Of a stretch of 60,735 bases of DNA, positions 1 through 11,353 are shown in pieces. The stretch is from Bondarzewia mesenterica. Its lineage: Eukaryota > Basidiomycota > Agaricomycetes > Russulales > Bondarzewiaceae. The stretch spans positions 1-60,735 of the forward strand of contig SGPL01000156.1 in NCBI GenBank assembly GCA_004802705.1. The letters are read 5' to 3'. The notes under the pieces are model-generated. The model was not told where the DNA came from and did no database searches. It worked only from the letters and a program-made list of their open reading frames with translations. The position numbers and the translations under genes are program-made. The first letter of the stretch is position 1. Every line of letters starts with the position of its first letter.

Positions 1-322
1 TGCTAAGTCGAAATACGTTTTTGGCAGTGCCTGCCAAAAAAAAGTGGCCCCAGTGTGCCCAGCCGCTATCGCATGGAGTGCAGCGGAGTGTGAACGATAG
101 CGGCTGTGTCCGAGCCTACACTACACCTATCGCTCAACTGCCGTTAGATGCACACCGTCCGATGACGTGAAATATATAGTGGCGGCTTGGGCGGTCCGTA
201 CGGTCCGATCGGGCTGCACCAACAAACGATATAAGTAGACCATCGTAGTACAAGCGGAGTATGCACTCCGTCTCACACCTTCTCCTTTCTGAAAAGGATT
301 TCTTGGATTGAGGAAGACTGTC
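1..322. other. Upstream region of the dehydratase gene
   Basis: No coding sequence is supported here. The stretch holds an inverted repeat (61-105, listed separately) and an AT-rich TATAA-like string at about 230-234, some 90 bases before the ATG at 323. It is most simply the promoter and 5' leader of the enolase-family gene. Confidence 0.5.
61..105. repeat. 11-bp perfect inverted repeat with 23-nt spacer
   Basis: AGCCGCTATCG at 61-71 is matched exactly by its reverse complement at 95-105. It lies about 220 bases upstream of the dehydratase start. It could be a dimeric regulator site, a hairpin, or the trace of a small inverted-repeat element; nothing further can be said from sequence alone. 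Confidence 0.6.
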
Positions 323-2215
323 ATGGCTGTTACTATCACACACTTTGAAATCCACGGTGCGCGCTCATATCGTGATGCAATGTCTGTGCGATTAACGTTT
401 GACACAGATGTTCGGTTTCCGACATCGCTGAGCGGCGATGGGACCGATGCCATGTAGCTAGTGCACCATAGTGTGGGTTGTTATGACTGATTGTATACTG
501 CTGTGAACAGGAACACCGATTGCGACTACTCCGCCGCGTACGTCTCTCTGTACACCTCGCAGTCGGATTTGGTCGGACATGGCTTGACCTTCACTATTGG
601 GCGTGGAACGGACATTGTTTGTCAGGACTCATACAATATGTGAGATTCCAACTCAATTACTGCTCAGGTCTGCCTTGCTGTCAAAGAAGTCGCAAGTCGA
701 CTTGTCGGTAAGGAAGTCGAGTCTCTGTTCTCTAACATGGGGAAGGCGTGGGATTACCTCGTCGCCGACTCACAACTGCGCTGGTAAGTAAATTATATTT
801 TTCTCCGGAAGCACCTAATACCGCTATCTCAGGATCGGTCCGGAGAAAGGGGTGATTCATATCGCTACGGGTGCGGTTGACAACGCTCTTTGGGACCTTT
901 ACGCCAGGTCCCGTAAAAAGCCCTTGTGGAAACTCATCGTCGACATGACGCCCGTGCGCTCCATACCTTTCTCATGCTAGCATTCATGAGAGTTCTCATG
1001 ACCAACCACAGGAAGAGCTGGTGAATTCTGTGACTTTCCGGTATATCACCGACGCTATCACGCGTGAAGAGGCTCTTGCAATGCTGCGGGCAAAAGAGTC
1101 TACAAAAAGCGAACGCGAGGCCAAGGTCCGCGAGCTCGGGCAAGTTCTCAATCTCATCTTGCCGCTTCATTTATATTGATTGTTTCTTTTACAGATACCC
1201 TGCATACGTCACTTCGGCCGGCTGGCTCGGCTACTCGGACGAGAAAGTCGCGCGCCTGACGAAGGAGGCCGTCGCGGCGGGTTTCAATCACTTCAAGATG
1301 AAAGTCGGCGCAGACCGAGACTCTGACTTGCGTCGTGGAAAGATCATTCGTTCGATTATCGACGACCCACAGTATCTGCCCCCCGGGCACGCCCCGCGTG
1401 ACCCGAACGGGCCTGATCTCCAGGGAAAGAACGCAGGCCCGACAGGCGCTGTACTCATGATCGACGCCAACCAGGTGTGGGACGTCAAGCAGGCAATCGA
1501 CTATGTCTCTTCGTTGGAGGAGATCAAGCCGTGGTTCATCGAAGAGCCCACAGCTCCGGACGACATCCTCGGCCACGCTACGATCCGCAAGGCGCTCAAG
1601 CCCCTCAGTATCGGGGTCGCGACCGGAGAGCACGCTCACAACCGCATGGTGTTCAAGCAGCTTTTGCAAGCAGACGCTATCGATGTTTGCCAGATCGACT
1701 CATGTCGTCTGGCGGGCGTCAGCGAGGTCATCAGTGTGCTACTGATGGCGGCCAAGTTAGTTCTCAATTAAATCTCTTCTGCTGTGGTCACCTAACAAGC
1801 GAATGGATTAAAGGTTCGGTGTTCCTGTTTGTCCGCATGCAGGTGGTGTTGGCCTCTGCGAGTATGTGATCCACCTGAGGTCAGTGTTCTCTTCGACCTT
1901 TATGATACACGGACTTTCATGCGTGATGATCAGTTTGATCGATTATATTGCCGTGTCGGGCACGATGGAACGTAACGTCCTCGAGTTCGTTGACCACTTG
2001 CACGAACACTTCGTCCACCCGTGTTCGATCAACTCGCGTGGCCGTTACAACATTCCCAGCGATCCCAATGAAGGCTACAGGTGCGTTGCATTTGACTGTA
2101 ACAGATGGTATGCTCATAATCTTCGAATAGTATTGAGATGCGGAAGTCAAGCTTTGAAGAGTATGAGTGGCCTAATGGGTCATATTGGGTGAAGTCGCGG
2201 GGTAAGGCGTTGTAG
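323..2215 (+). CDS. L-fuconate dehydratase / ENOSF1-type enolase-superfamily enzyme
   Basis: Enolase-superfamily sugar-acid dehydratase, expected to remove water from an L-fuconate-like acid to give the 2-keto-3-deoxy acid. Ten exons (323-356, 408-453, 511-616, 668-783, 833-953, 1012-1139, 1195-1755, 1814-1879, 1934-2080, 2131-2215) close in frame to 469 aa. The N-terminus has [16 protein letters not shown]. The KxK motif (HFKMKVG, about residues 217 and 219) is the base pair of the family. The metal ligands lie in [15 protein letters not shown] and VATGEH, and the catalytic His in [12 protein letters not shown]. The last motif matches ENOSF1/L-fuconate dehydratase better than fungal L-galactonate dehydratase (LGD1/GaaB), which remains the alternative. 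The intron at 1140-1194 appears to use a GC donor. An insertion of about 20 residues precedes the first metal ligand. It converges on a sugar transporter relic. Confidence 0.88.
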
Positions 2216-2487
2216 TTTCAGATTTGCAGGGTCGGTGTACCCCTCGGAGGAAGAAGAGAGAAGTCGACGGCACCTGTTGTACTATAGTTATCAGCATCCT
2301 AACAAGAAGCAAGTCTTGCGTTTCACGAGCACATGCGTAGGGGCGGTCTTGGAACAGCAAATTCAACATAGAGAGGGTGATGTATTCGAACCCGTCACTT
2401 CTCGACATGGGTATCTTTCGCCTTCTCGATAACCTCACCATCTCTGGCAATCCTCTTTTTCTCAACCGTTCGCCTGCCCTTACTGGT

Positions 2488-4450
2488 TCACACACCACCA
2501 GTGATACCGCCTTTCTCGAGCACATGATCAACATCCTCGAGTTCGAGGCCTTGGGTCTCGGGGACGAACGCGTAGATGATGGGCACCCACAGAGCATTGG
2601 TGATAGAAAATCTGATGAAGACTCGCCAGCTAATACTGGCGACGGCTGGCGGCGTCATTTCGACCGTTAAGAATGTGCAGATCCGGTTGGAGAAAGAGGC
2701 GATGGCAGAGCCGCGTGCGCGGATGCGAGTTGGGGATATCCGTAGGAATATAATAAGGCATTTAAATTCCGTTTTAATTGGCGAGAGCATACCTCTGCAA
2801 GGTACAGCCATGGCTGTCATTGCAGATATACGGTGAATTAGCTTTAAAGAATGATGCATACCAGCAGACCGCTCAAATCGGGAGGAATCCAGCATGAAGG
2901 AATACCTGAAAGATGAATACCATCGCCGTTGCACCATATGCGGATGATACAGTGCCGAGAGAGAGCAAGATTGCCGTGAGCATGAAACATAATGACTGGC
3001 CGACGGCAAAGAACATCAACAGGAAACTCCTGACGAACCTACTTTATCATACTCGCTCTATTGATCGTCGGGTTAGTCTTTCTAAATCAAATAAATAAGA
3101 GCATAGTATACTCTGTGAATTGCTGCATAAATTGAATTCCAAAGCAAAGACATATTCTCCGGAGATTATCCAGTGGACCGCATTGCAGCAGCTCGCCATA
3201 ACGGAAGGGGCCTAACCGAGCTTGACATTAGCCAGGCGGGAGCAATCCAAACGTGGTGACAATGTACCTCCCGCGCTCTCCTGTTGCAACGATATCCGTA
3301 TCTCCGTTTCCTTCTCAACAACAACTGGGTCCGTGACGTTCTTTCCTTCAAGCTGAGCCAAGACACGAGCCCCTTCTTCCTCCTGTCCGTGTGCGATGAG
3401 CCAACGGGGAGAATCCGGGAGGATGGATACTCTAAAGAGCAGACCGAATGCGAAGAAGGCCTGGAAGCCTGGAAGGTTGTGAACACCGCAAATGAAGTCA
3501 TAAAGTATTCAGAGACTGTACCGATGGGAAGACGCCGTTGAGCGGGTCCATGTACGAATGACATCCCGTAGTCAAGCCAGTAAACCTGCAATAAATCATG
3601 GCATTGATCGACTGAATGGTAATCATATACATCTACGATATGGTCTCACGAGGACGAGCCCAATAATGGCCATTGTTGAGTTGAGGCAGACGAGCGTGCC
3701 GCGTATGTGTCCGGCGCAAGTCTCGGACTGATACACAGGGATTGAAGAAGAGTTGCACCCGTTACCGTTACTCACAGTCCAATGATGACAACATACGTAC
3801 GATTCCTGTCATTATACGCCCCACGTAGAGTTGTGCTCTGGTAGTCGAGCTTGTCAGGATTGCTTGTGATATCAGTCAAAAAAAAAAGCTCCATCCTCTG
3901 GCACATCTGATGAATGAATGAATGAATCACCGTGCTGACCAGCACTATAGACGCGCCGGTCATGATCGTCTTTCTCCGACCGATGCGTTCGCCAAACGCG
4001 AAGGCGAAAAGGCTTCCAATCGCACATCTGATATCCTGGAAACCGATGGAGTGAAATTACAAAGAGCGAATGTACCCAAAAAAACATGCGCATGTAAATA
4101 GAAACCTGGGACTCTGATGTCAAACCAGTGAGAATATATTCCCAGGGTACGTACAATGGTTCCTTGTGCAGTGGGATCCGGATTACCGAACGCTCTTCCG
4201 CATTGGTTGTCCACGCCGACCTGAACTCAAGTCAGCATCCCTGACGATATCTTGGGCGGCGCGAAAGCACACTAGTCCAGACATGAGCCCCTGGTCATAT
4301 CCCTGGAACAAAAAGCCTTGAAAATAGCAAGCTAGTAAAAGAAGGTCACGACCGCTGGAAGAGAAGAATATATGTTCATTTGAGATGACATATCTGTCAT
4401 CGCAAAGACTAACCACTTTCCTCGAACAGGTAGGATCCATTGCACATTGT
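2488..4450 (-). pseudogene. MFS sugar transporter, probably degraded
   Basis: Recognisable pieces of a 12-helix major-facilitator sugar porter read in order on the minus strand: GFLFQGYDQGLMSG (first helix), FGERIGRRKTIM (loop motif), VGRIMTGI, SIPVYQSETCAGHIRGTL, WLDYGMSF, ILPDSPRWLIAHG, CFGIQFMQQFTEY, and the C-terminal PETQGLELEDVDHVLEKG with stop at 2488-2490. Most exons join with normal GT-AG introns. Two joints do not. After WLYLAE the acceptor reads GG rather than AG just before ISPTRIRARG. After VGRIMTGI only about 30-35 bases remain before GNGCNSSS, with no usable acceptor. The N-terminal exons (about 4330-4450) are also uncertain. I therefore call a pseudogene; sequencing error or odd splicing are alternatives. 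The likely substrate is a monosaccharide, by family only. Confidence 0.6.
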
Positions 4451-5431
4451 AGTACTGATCTGAAACAAGACGCAGACCTCGAAAGCTGCCAGTGTATTGC
4501 CGGTATATGTGGCCTATGGGTAGAAGATTCAATTTGAAGGCGACCGGCACACTTTGAATGGGAAACCTCAAACCTCAAAGAGCACACGATGGTGGCCATC
4601 AGATGTTGAAGCCCTTCGTGCTGTTATCGAGTATATTTATGTCAACACTCTGCGCTCACTGGCTTCTGTCGAAGTGATCATGAGCTCGGATTTGTTGGAC
4701 CATCTCCATGATTGAACGTGGTCCCGCAGAGATCGGGGTAGACCGGGGTCTCCCCTGGTCTCCGGACCTTCGAGGACTCGAGTTCTTCCCGATATGGCAA
4801 CTCACCATTAATGTTGATTTCATTTTTTTTTTGACAGAACGAAACGATTGTAACTGATTGTAATCCTTGCCAGTTCCACTTGGGTTTTCTCTGATCTGTA
4901 CGTCCGGCCACACGATGTAATTGCATCTGTTGCTTGGGCTCTCCTGGGCACTGTTGCCCGCAGCCGTACCTATCGGACTTCGATTCTCAGGTATTTCCCT
5001 TTCTTAGATTCAATGCGCAGTTACTGCACAAATTTTCACCACGTTCCGAGAATTCCTCCATCCGCGAAAGGGCTGTGGTGTGCGCCGTCACCCGTGAGGT
5101 TTGCCTCATTTTACCTTCATACTTCTCGACCCAACGCATTATCATCATTTTCAAGTACTAGCATCGACCAGGACTCGAACGCTCGAATTCATCTACTTGC
5201 CATTCAATTTGCCTCGAGAATATATTTTGCCGATGGATCAGCGATCTTCGTTTGTCGGTTTTTTTTTGGCCATTTTCATGGCGTGCCGCACTGTGCGCGG
5301 AGTCCGGACTGCGGCAGCGGCGAAGCCAATCTCGCGCTTACATAAGTAATTGTGGGTCAACACAAGCCAAACAAGTTGCAAGTATTGGCGAGCTTCCTCC
5401 GTCCGCGAACATTGACTCCGGCTAAACCATC
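4451..5431. other. Intergenic, no supported gene
   Basis: Short open frames only and a T-rich run near 4820-4832. It may hold the lost first exon and promoter of the transporter (leftwards) and the promoter and leader of the F-box gene (rightwards). Confidence 0.5.
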
Positions 5432-7010
5432 ATGGTCACTCGAGCGCCCTCATTCGATGACTTGGCGACTTGGGATGATGCAGTTGCTCACGGTATCCGC
5501 ACCATTGACGATGACGACGACGAGCCAGCGGAGCCAACGTCCATGTGAGTATCATCCCTCATTTCACATGCGTGCACCGACCAAGTGAACCCTCCACAGT
5601 GACCCTCGACCTCTATCTCTTGACGTTGTCAGCATTGACAACAACATAATTGAACTTGAATCACAGCTCAAAGCTCTACGGCTTCAAAGGTCCCAATTAT
5701 TAGGCAAACACGCACTCATCAACCGCATGCCGCCCGAACTCCTTTCCAGAGTGTTCGAGCTCGGAGTACACGAGCAGACCCATCTCCTCCCCTCTCTCTC
5801 TCTCGTATCGAAGCATTGGCGGAATGTTGCTCTCTTAACTCCATCTATCTGGACATATATCCGTCTCGACCACGACTGGGGCTATGCCAGGCACGCCGCC
5901 TTCCTCCGTAAATTGAGCGTCTACACCAGCCGCTCTCAGGCGTGCAAGCTCCTCATCGACATCGACTGCCGATATGTCGAGATAGTATCCGAGCTCGAAC
6001 AGATTATGAGTGCGCTTGAGCCTCATCTGCACAGGTGCTTTTCTTTCCGTATGTCTGTGCCAGACTGGGAATGGATGGAGGTCGTGCGACGGCACGCGCA
6101 ATACCTCGGTCCCGCGCTCGAAGAGCTCTATGTACGCCTTGATCCCACAGACTCAGAAGACCAAACGCCCTTCGTTCTGCTATCTAAACCGTGTCCCCGA
6201 CTCTCAGTGGTCACGCTTGAGCACACACCGCTCATCGCTATCCGCACTGAGCTCCCGTCCCTGCGTCGGCTCCATCTAATACGAGACCAGCGCTTCCACT
6301 CTTCCCGAATCGGCATCTCCTTCAGAGAACTGTTCTCGCTCCTCACCTCCACGCCAACACTGCAGGAACTCCGCATCCATTCAGCGCTTTTCCTCCTTGA
6401 TGGCTCGGAAGCAATCTTCCAATCCTCTCCACAACCTACCAGCCTTCCCTCCCTCTCATCTCTCACCTTCCATTTCGTCGACTCGAATAATCTAGTGACA
6501 TTCCTCGAATCAGCGCTCCTCCCCTCGCTGACGCGGCTATCTGTCCAAATGGACCCGTCCGCAGACGAGAACCTCCACTGGCTCGTCCGACTCGCGCTCG
6601 ATAGCCCGACGCGCCTCCCCGCCCTCCGGCACCTCGACCTTCGTTCCTGCAGCATCGACGGGGCTGCCATCGTCCCCTTTGTACGCGCACTCTACCACCT
6701 TCCCACCATCACCGCGCTAGGACTGTCCAGCCCACCCTCTGGCCACATCGGCGCGCGCATCTTCGACGTCCTCGCCAGGGCACCCGCAGATTGGGGCGAG
6801 GCGTGGCTTCTCCCGCGCCTCGAGGCGCTCTGTCTGCAGAACTGCAGGGACGTGTCAGGGCACGAGATCCTGCGCGTCGTCCGCGCGCGCAATGTTGGCG
6901 CACAGGGTGTGGCGGCCATCCGGTACGTGAAGGTGTCACAGTGCTATGCGCTCGACCCCGACGTGCAAGACCAATTGAAAAGGCTGGTCGATGTCGTGCG
7001 TGTCTTGTAA
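5432..7010 (+). CDS. F-box protein with leucine-rich repeats
   Basis: Two exons (5432-5544, 5600-7010) give 507 aa. The first exon is acidic (a run of Asp/Glu). A short coiled-coil-like stretch (IIELESQLKALRLQRSQLL) precedes the F-box: RMPPELLSRVFELGV, then LSLVSKHWRNVALLTPSIW, about residues 92-140. The rest is a series of irregular Leu-rich repeats (LPSLSSLTFHFVD, LPALRHLDLRSCSIDG and similar). F-box proteins of this type recruit substrates to SCF ubiquitin ligases through Skp1. This layout (short N-terminus, F-box, degenerate LRRs) is a very large and fast-evolving family in Agaricomycetes, so no substrate can be assigned. The start is the first ATG in frame with the F-box across the intron. 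Confidence 0.85.
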
Positions 7011-7645
7011 GCGGAAGAATGGGATGGAATATGCAAGATGCGAAACGCGGTGTTTCCGTCAGTCTTTCCAAAACAAGCTACGTATTCTCCCACCGCTCCC
7101 GCCGTAACACTTCTCCCCCACAATCCTGCTTGTCTCCTTCTCTAGCATCTTGGCCTTATTTGCCACGCGTGCGTGGACTCATCGCAACGACTCACTTACC
7201 ACACATTGACCCCCCTGTTCTACCACCCACTATCCACTCACAAAAGCTGTACCATGTATGTACCTGTCTTCGCCTTCATCATGTCTTCGCCTATCCACCC
7301 TTTGTACAGTACATCAGTCGCATCTTCTTCCGTCCGTACACTTGCTTCAGTTCTTCGTTTTCTTGCTTGTTATTCTTTAAACCTTGATTAACTCTCACGT
7401 AGCTTCTCTTGTGTTGCGGAAAATGTAATATCTGATCACGACCTTTCTTGGTTTTGGTGTGCAGATCATGCGTAGATGATGAAACAAGTGCAAGGTGCAG
7501 CGATCGATGATTTCGCAGGTTCGAGAGCATCATGCATCAATTGAAAGATGTCTAAAAAAGATTATAAACGTATGGGTTGGAGTATCCAAAATTCTTTTGG
7601 GAGAATTATTGCGTGCAGGACACCATGAGAGACCAAGATGACGTC
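7011..7645. other. Convergent 3' region
   Basis: Between the F-box gene and the DNAJC17-type gene, which point towards each other. T/C-rich, without coding similarity; probably the two 3' untranslated regions. Confidence 0.5.
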
Positions 7646-9015
7646 TCACTCATTCGCCTCCTGCTCCCGGATCTCCCGCTCCAGGCGTTCCCGTTCTGCC
7701 TGCCGTAGTCGCATCAATGTAAGCGACTGGTAGTCGAGACCGGCGGGTGTGGACGCCTGCAGCGGCTGTCGGGGTAGTAGCGGAGGCGTGTCCACGAATT
7801 CGGGCTGCGTCGGTGTGAATGAGGTCAGTCAACCTTGGAAGATGTAATACAAGTAAGGGGACCCACGAATGACGAGTATGTTCCCGAAGAGCGAGATTCT
7901 GAGAACTGAGGTAGAGTGCCTCTAGGTCCCGTGCTCGCGCCCGTTTCAGTCGAAGTCCTCTGACCGTCCATCTTCCGTGTGCTATCAGCCTCGTACCCTT
8001 TTTTCCCCGCCTCCACATCAGCAGTACCCAATTTCCCTTTCTTTCGCAACCAATCTAATACTGGTGGCTCCTTTCCCCCCGCCCAGCTAATTTCGACATC
8101 CTCCATTCCCTTCTCCCTTTTTCCACTGGCACACACAGCCGCGAACGCGTCGCCGATACGGAGGAATTGCACGAGTGCAATCGCGCGCTTTGGCGGCTTG
8201 GTCGGTGCATTTTTTGGTGGTTTCATGCTAAGGATTATGGAGGACTTGTCAACGTCGCCGAAAGAGGAGAGAAAAGAGGCAAGTGCGTCTGCTGTAGTCA
8301 AATCCGAGTGCTTCGCGAGTGGATACTTTAGGCGGACGGTCGTGTCAAGGTCACCTGATAACCCAGTCATCAAACACGAAGTTCTGACTCGAACAGGACA
8401 TCAACGCACCTGGTGGAGGTGGCTCCATCTCCTCCCTCGCCCTCTCAGCCGCCCTCTCAGCTTCCTCCTCCACCCTCCTCAGCTCTTTCTCTTTCTCCTC
8501 GCGCATTCTCCGCCCTTCCTCCCTAATCCGATCTCGTCTCCCTCGCGAGCGCGCGATCCTCGGCCGCCCGCTCGAGCTTGGCCTTCTTGAACGCGCGCTC
8601 GCGTTCTTCCAGCTCGTCGACAAGCGTACGCCGCTTGGCGTCATAATTCGCGAAGCGAGCCTTCCGTGCCTCCTTGACGCGGAGCTTCGCATCGAGCGCG
8701 AGGCGTCTGAGCGGATCAAGGAGGAGCTCGTAGGCTTGGTTCAGATTATGGAATTGGCGGGCTGGCAGGATCCCCCTCGGATTAGCACCTAAGATGTTGT
8801 ATTTTTTTTGTCACGTACCGGCATCGGGGTTTCCGCGATTCTACAAAGCAGATGTTGAGATGCTGAACACTGGGACAGCGGCAGTGCATGCTCACTCTGT
8901 CGGGGTGAACCTTGAGCGACCGCTGACGATAGGCGGTTTTAATCTCACCGTCCGTAGCCGCCATTGTAATACCAAGGAGCTCATATGGATTCGTTTCTTC
9001 GTCTGTGTTCGACAT
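7646..9015 (-). CDS. DNAJC17/Cwc23-type J-domain splicing factor, with an apparent frameshift
   Basis: J-domain protein of the DNAJC17 (human) / Cwf23-Cwc23 (yeast) type, which works with the spliceosome. Five exons: 8896-9015, 8819-8840 (22 nt), 8410-8788, 7867-8354, 7646-7804. The first exon carries NPYELLGI and the HPD signature (LKVHPDR, residues 35-40). Exon 3 completes the J domain (FHNLNQAYELLLDPLRR) and begins a long charged coiled coil. The C-terminal half holds an RRM-like fold (TTVRLKYPL, RAIALVQFLRIGDAFAAV). The frame changes within exon 3 at about 8535-8570: the coiled coil continues in another frame and no GT donor is available there. The exon sum is one base too long. A sequencing or true indel is the likely cause. 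The gene is divergent from BUD13 with 201 bp between start codons. Confidence 0.85.
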
Positions 9016-9216
9016 GTTGGGTGAAACGCAATAACAAGCTGTTGGTGGTGAGAAAAGGTGAGAAAGCACCACTAATTAGTAATCAGTCCATGATGGTCCA
9101 TGACTCGGCTTGTTGAACCAAGACTCAGTGACCTCACTGCTTGTTTGCATCACGCGTTGTTTGCAACGTTTATCATCCCCAACTTCGCCAACTGCTTCTC
9201 GACATCAAATACCGCT

Positions 9217-10299
9217 ATGAAGGCATATCTAGCAGATAAATATATGTCTGGTCCGAAAGCAGACGCTATTCTCTCGCGCGTGGCACCGAAGAAGAAGAAA
9301 AAGCGAAAGGCGGGCGCTGATCCATCCTCGTCGACGTCTTGGACCGGCGCAATCATTCAGGACGACGACGCCGGCTGGGGGAATGCGTTTGCTATTAAGG
9401 AGGATGAGGACGTGATGATGCGGAGGCAGTAGTGGCCGCGGACAGGGTTTTCAAAAAGAGACGTGTGACAGGTGCTGGAGGCGCGGGCGAGGATTCGGGC
9501 TGGACGACGGTGCGGGAACGGACACCGCCAGCTCCAGAGGATGAGCAGCCAATAGTTGTGGATGCGAAGGGTGTAGAACCCGAGCCGTTCAAAGGTGGGT
9601 TGTTGACTTCGAAGCAGCTGAGGGAACGGATGGCCGCTGCGAACAAGGCCTCCGGTGCATTAGATGAGAGAGCACGGGAGGAGATCGAGGCCGCGCAGGA
9701 GACCGTGTACCGTAATGTTTTGGGGCGGAAAATCGATACCAATGTAGAGAAGATGGAGGCCGCACGAAGGGAGAGGGAGAAGGAAGAGCGTGATGCGAAG
9801 AAGGCGGAGTGGGGTAAGGGTCTGGTGCAGAGAGAGGAGGAGGAGGAGCGGAAGAAAGAGTTGGAGAGACAGAGAACAAGGGGTGTGGCCAGGTATGCAG
9901 ATGATGAGGACTTGAACAAGGAGGTAAAGCATAGGAGCGGTGAAATGATCCCGCTGCTGCCTTCTTGACGGTATGTCTTGTTTTGAATGTTTGTGATTTT
10001 GAGCTTCAACAGTGCTCACTGGTATTTTGTCCAGAAAATACGATCAAAAGGTCTACGGAAACTTGAATATACGGGTCCTCCACCGCCGCCTAATCGTTTT
10101 GGAATCAAATCTGGATATAGGTGGGACGGCGTTGGTGCGTACAGCATATATTCACTTCATGCTCTATTATTGCCTATTTCTGACTCTGTGCTCTACTGCA
10201 GATCGTGGTAATGCGTTTGAAAAGAAATTGTTCCAATGCCAGAATGAACGAAAACGTCGAGGGCAGGAGAGTTATGAGTGGAGCGTTGACGACATGTAG
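9217..10299 (+). CDS. BUD13: BUD13, pre-mRNA splicing factor (RES complex), with two apparent 1-nt deletions
   Basis: Subunit of the RES complex, which aids splicing and nuclear retention of unspliced RNA. Exons 9217-9970, 10035-10134 and 10202-10299. The start is the ATG of MKAYLADKYMSGPKADAIL, the conserved BUD13 N-terminus; an in-frame codon further upstream is not needed. Next come a Lys-rich stretch, ETVYRNVLGRKID, EWGKGLVQREEEEE, ARYADDEDLN, and the hallmark C-terminus EYTGPPPPPNRFGI, GYRWDGV, NERKRRG, SYEWSVDDM. The frame breaks twice: near 9405-9415 (read in frame on one side as ...KEDED, on the other as EAVVAADRVFKKRR) and near 9942-9950, just before the conserved NDPAAAFLT. Both fit loss of one base each, after which the exon sum is divisible by three (317 aa). 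Confidence 0.9.
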
Positions 10300-11353
10300 A
10301 AAGGCGAGAACTTTTCACCTTCGGATACTGCTTCTGCAGTTCTGCTTCACGGAATATATTCATCTAGATCACGACTCCGAATAAGTTCTTATTTCGTTTC
10401 CTCGAAGGCACTTGCGGGGCTCCATGCCCATCAATGTTGCGGTGATGTGGTACTGCTCCTCTCGAGCAGTGGCTCTCACAAAGCTTCACCCGGGCCATCG
10501 TACGTTATTCATGATACTACTTCAGCTTCGCAAACTGCCAGGTCCACCACGCGATACGGTGCCAACTTCTTCCGGTCTGAATATCCAGCGGATACCACGA
10601 TGACGCATCGAGACTCTCTAGAACCTGGCCATTTACCCTTCTCACTTCGTCGTTAGTTTCTCGCGCTCGCTCCCATCGCTTAGCGCTTACCACTCATGCG
10701 GCAGTGTCGTGCTCGGGCGTTTCGAAGCATGCTGATGCGGCGGCTGATAGATCCGGAGCTACAACTGTCTCACAAACTCAAACTTTCCATCGCTCTAGTA
10801 GGCTCCGCGATACCCACTTCTATGCCCTCCCCTGTTCCCGCATTCGTTCCGAGACCTGACATCAAAGAAAGAGGCCTGACCACTCTCTCGGGTGCAATAG
10901 CCAGACGCCATCTTTTTTTTACCTTCAAGCTTTGAAGGTGATATTTTTTTCCAGTCGTCGGCTGCGGACTGGACGACTGACATCTGCCGACGTGTCGTAA
11001 CCTTGGCACACCGCCGGAGCGTTTTTCTCCGTATATCCACGACACGACAGATACGGGGTCTGAGCGGCGTATAGATACTTAAGCAGTGCAGGGTCCCAGC
11101 ATTCGTCGGACCGCTCTCTCTTTCCATACCTTGCCGGTGGGATTCCGGCGGAACTCGAGTCTGAATCGAGTTGGCTTTTGGAAGGCGTGGGACGCTAGGA
11201 CCTCCCACACGAGACATCCATCTGTTCGTCCTGCGGACTTTGACCTGCCATTGTATCGCAGAGCGCCACACTGCCTCTCCGCTGTCTAAATATATAGGCT
11301 CGCCTCGTTGCCCCTGCTTCTTCATTGTCGATTTCACGATCTTGCCAGTCACC
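10300..11353. other. Intergenic, promoter side of the CPL1-like gene
   Basis: No supported gene. Short open frames on both strands have no recognisable similarity. The right end holds a strong TATA box (11287-11297). Confidence 0.5.
11287..11297 (+). promoter_or_regulatory. TATA box of the CPL1-like gene
   Basis: The string TAAATATATAG lies about 57-67 bases upstream of the ATG at 11354. This is a good position for a core promoter with a short leader, and typical of regulated, well expressed secreted proteins. Confidence 0.5.
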
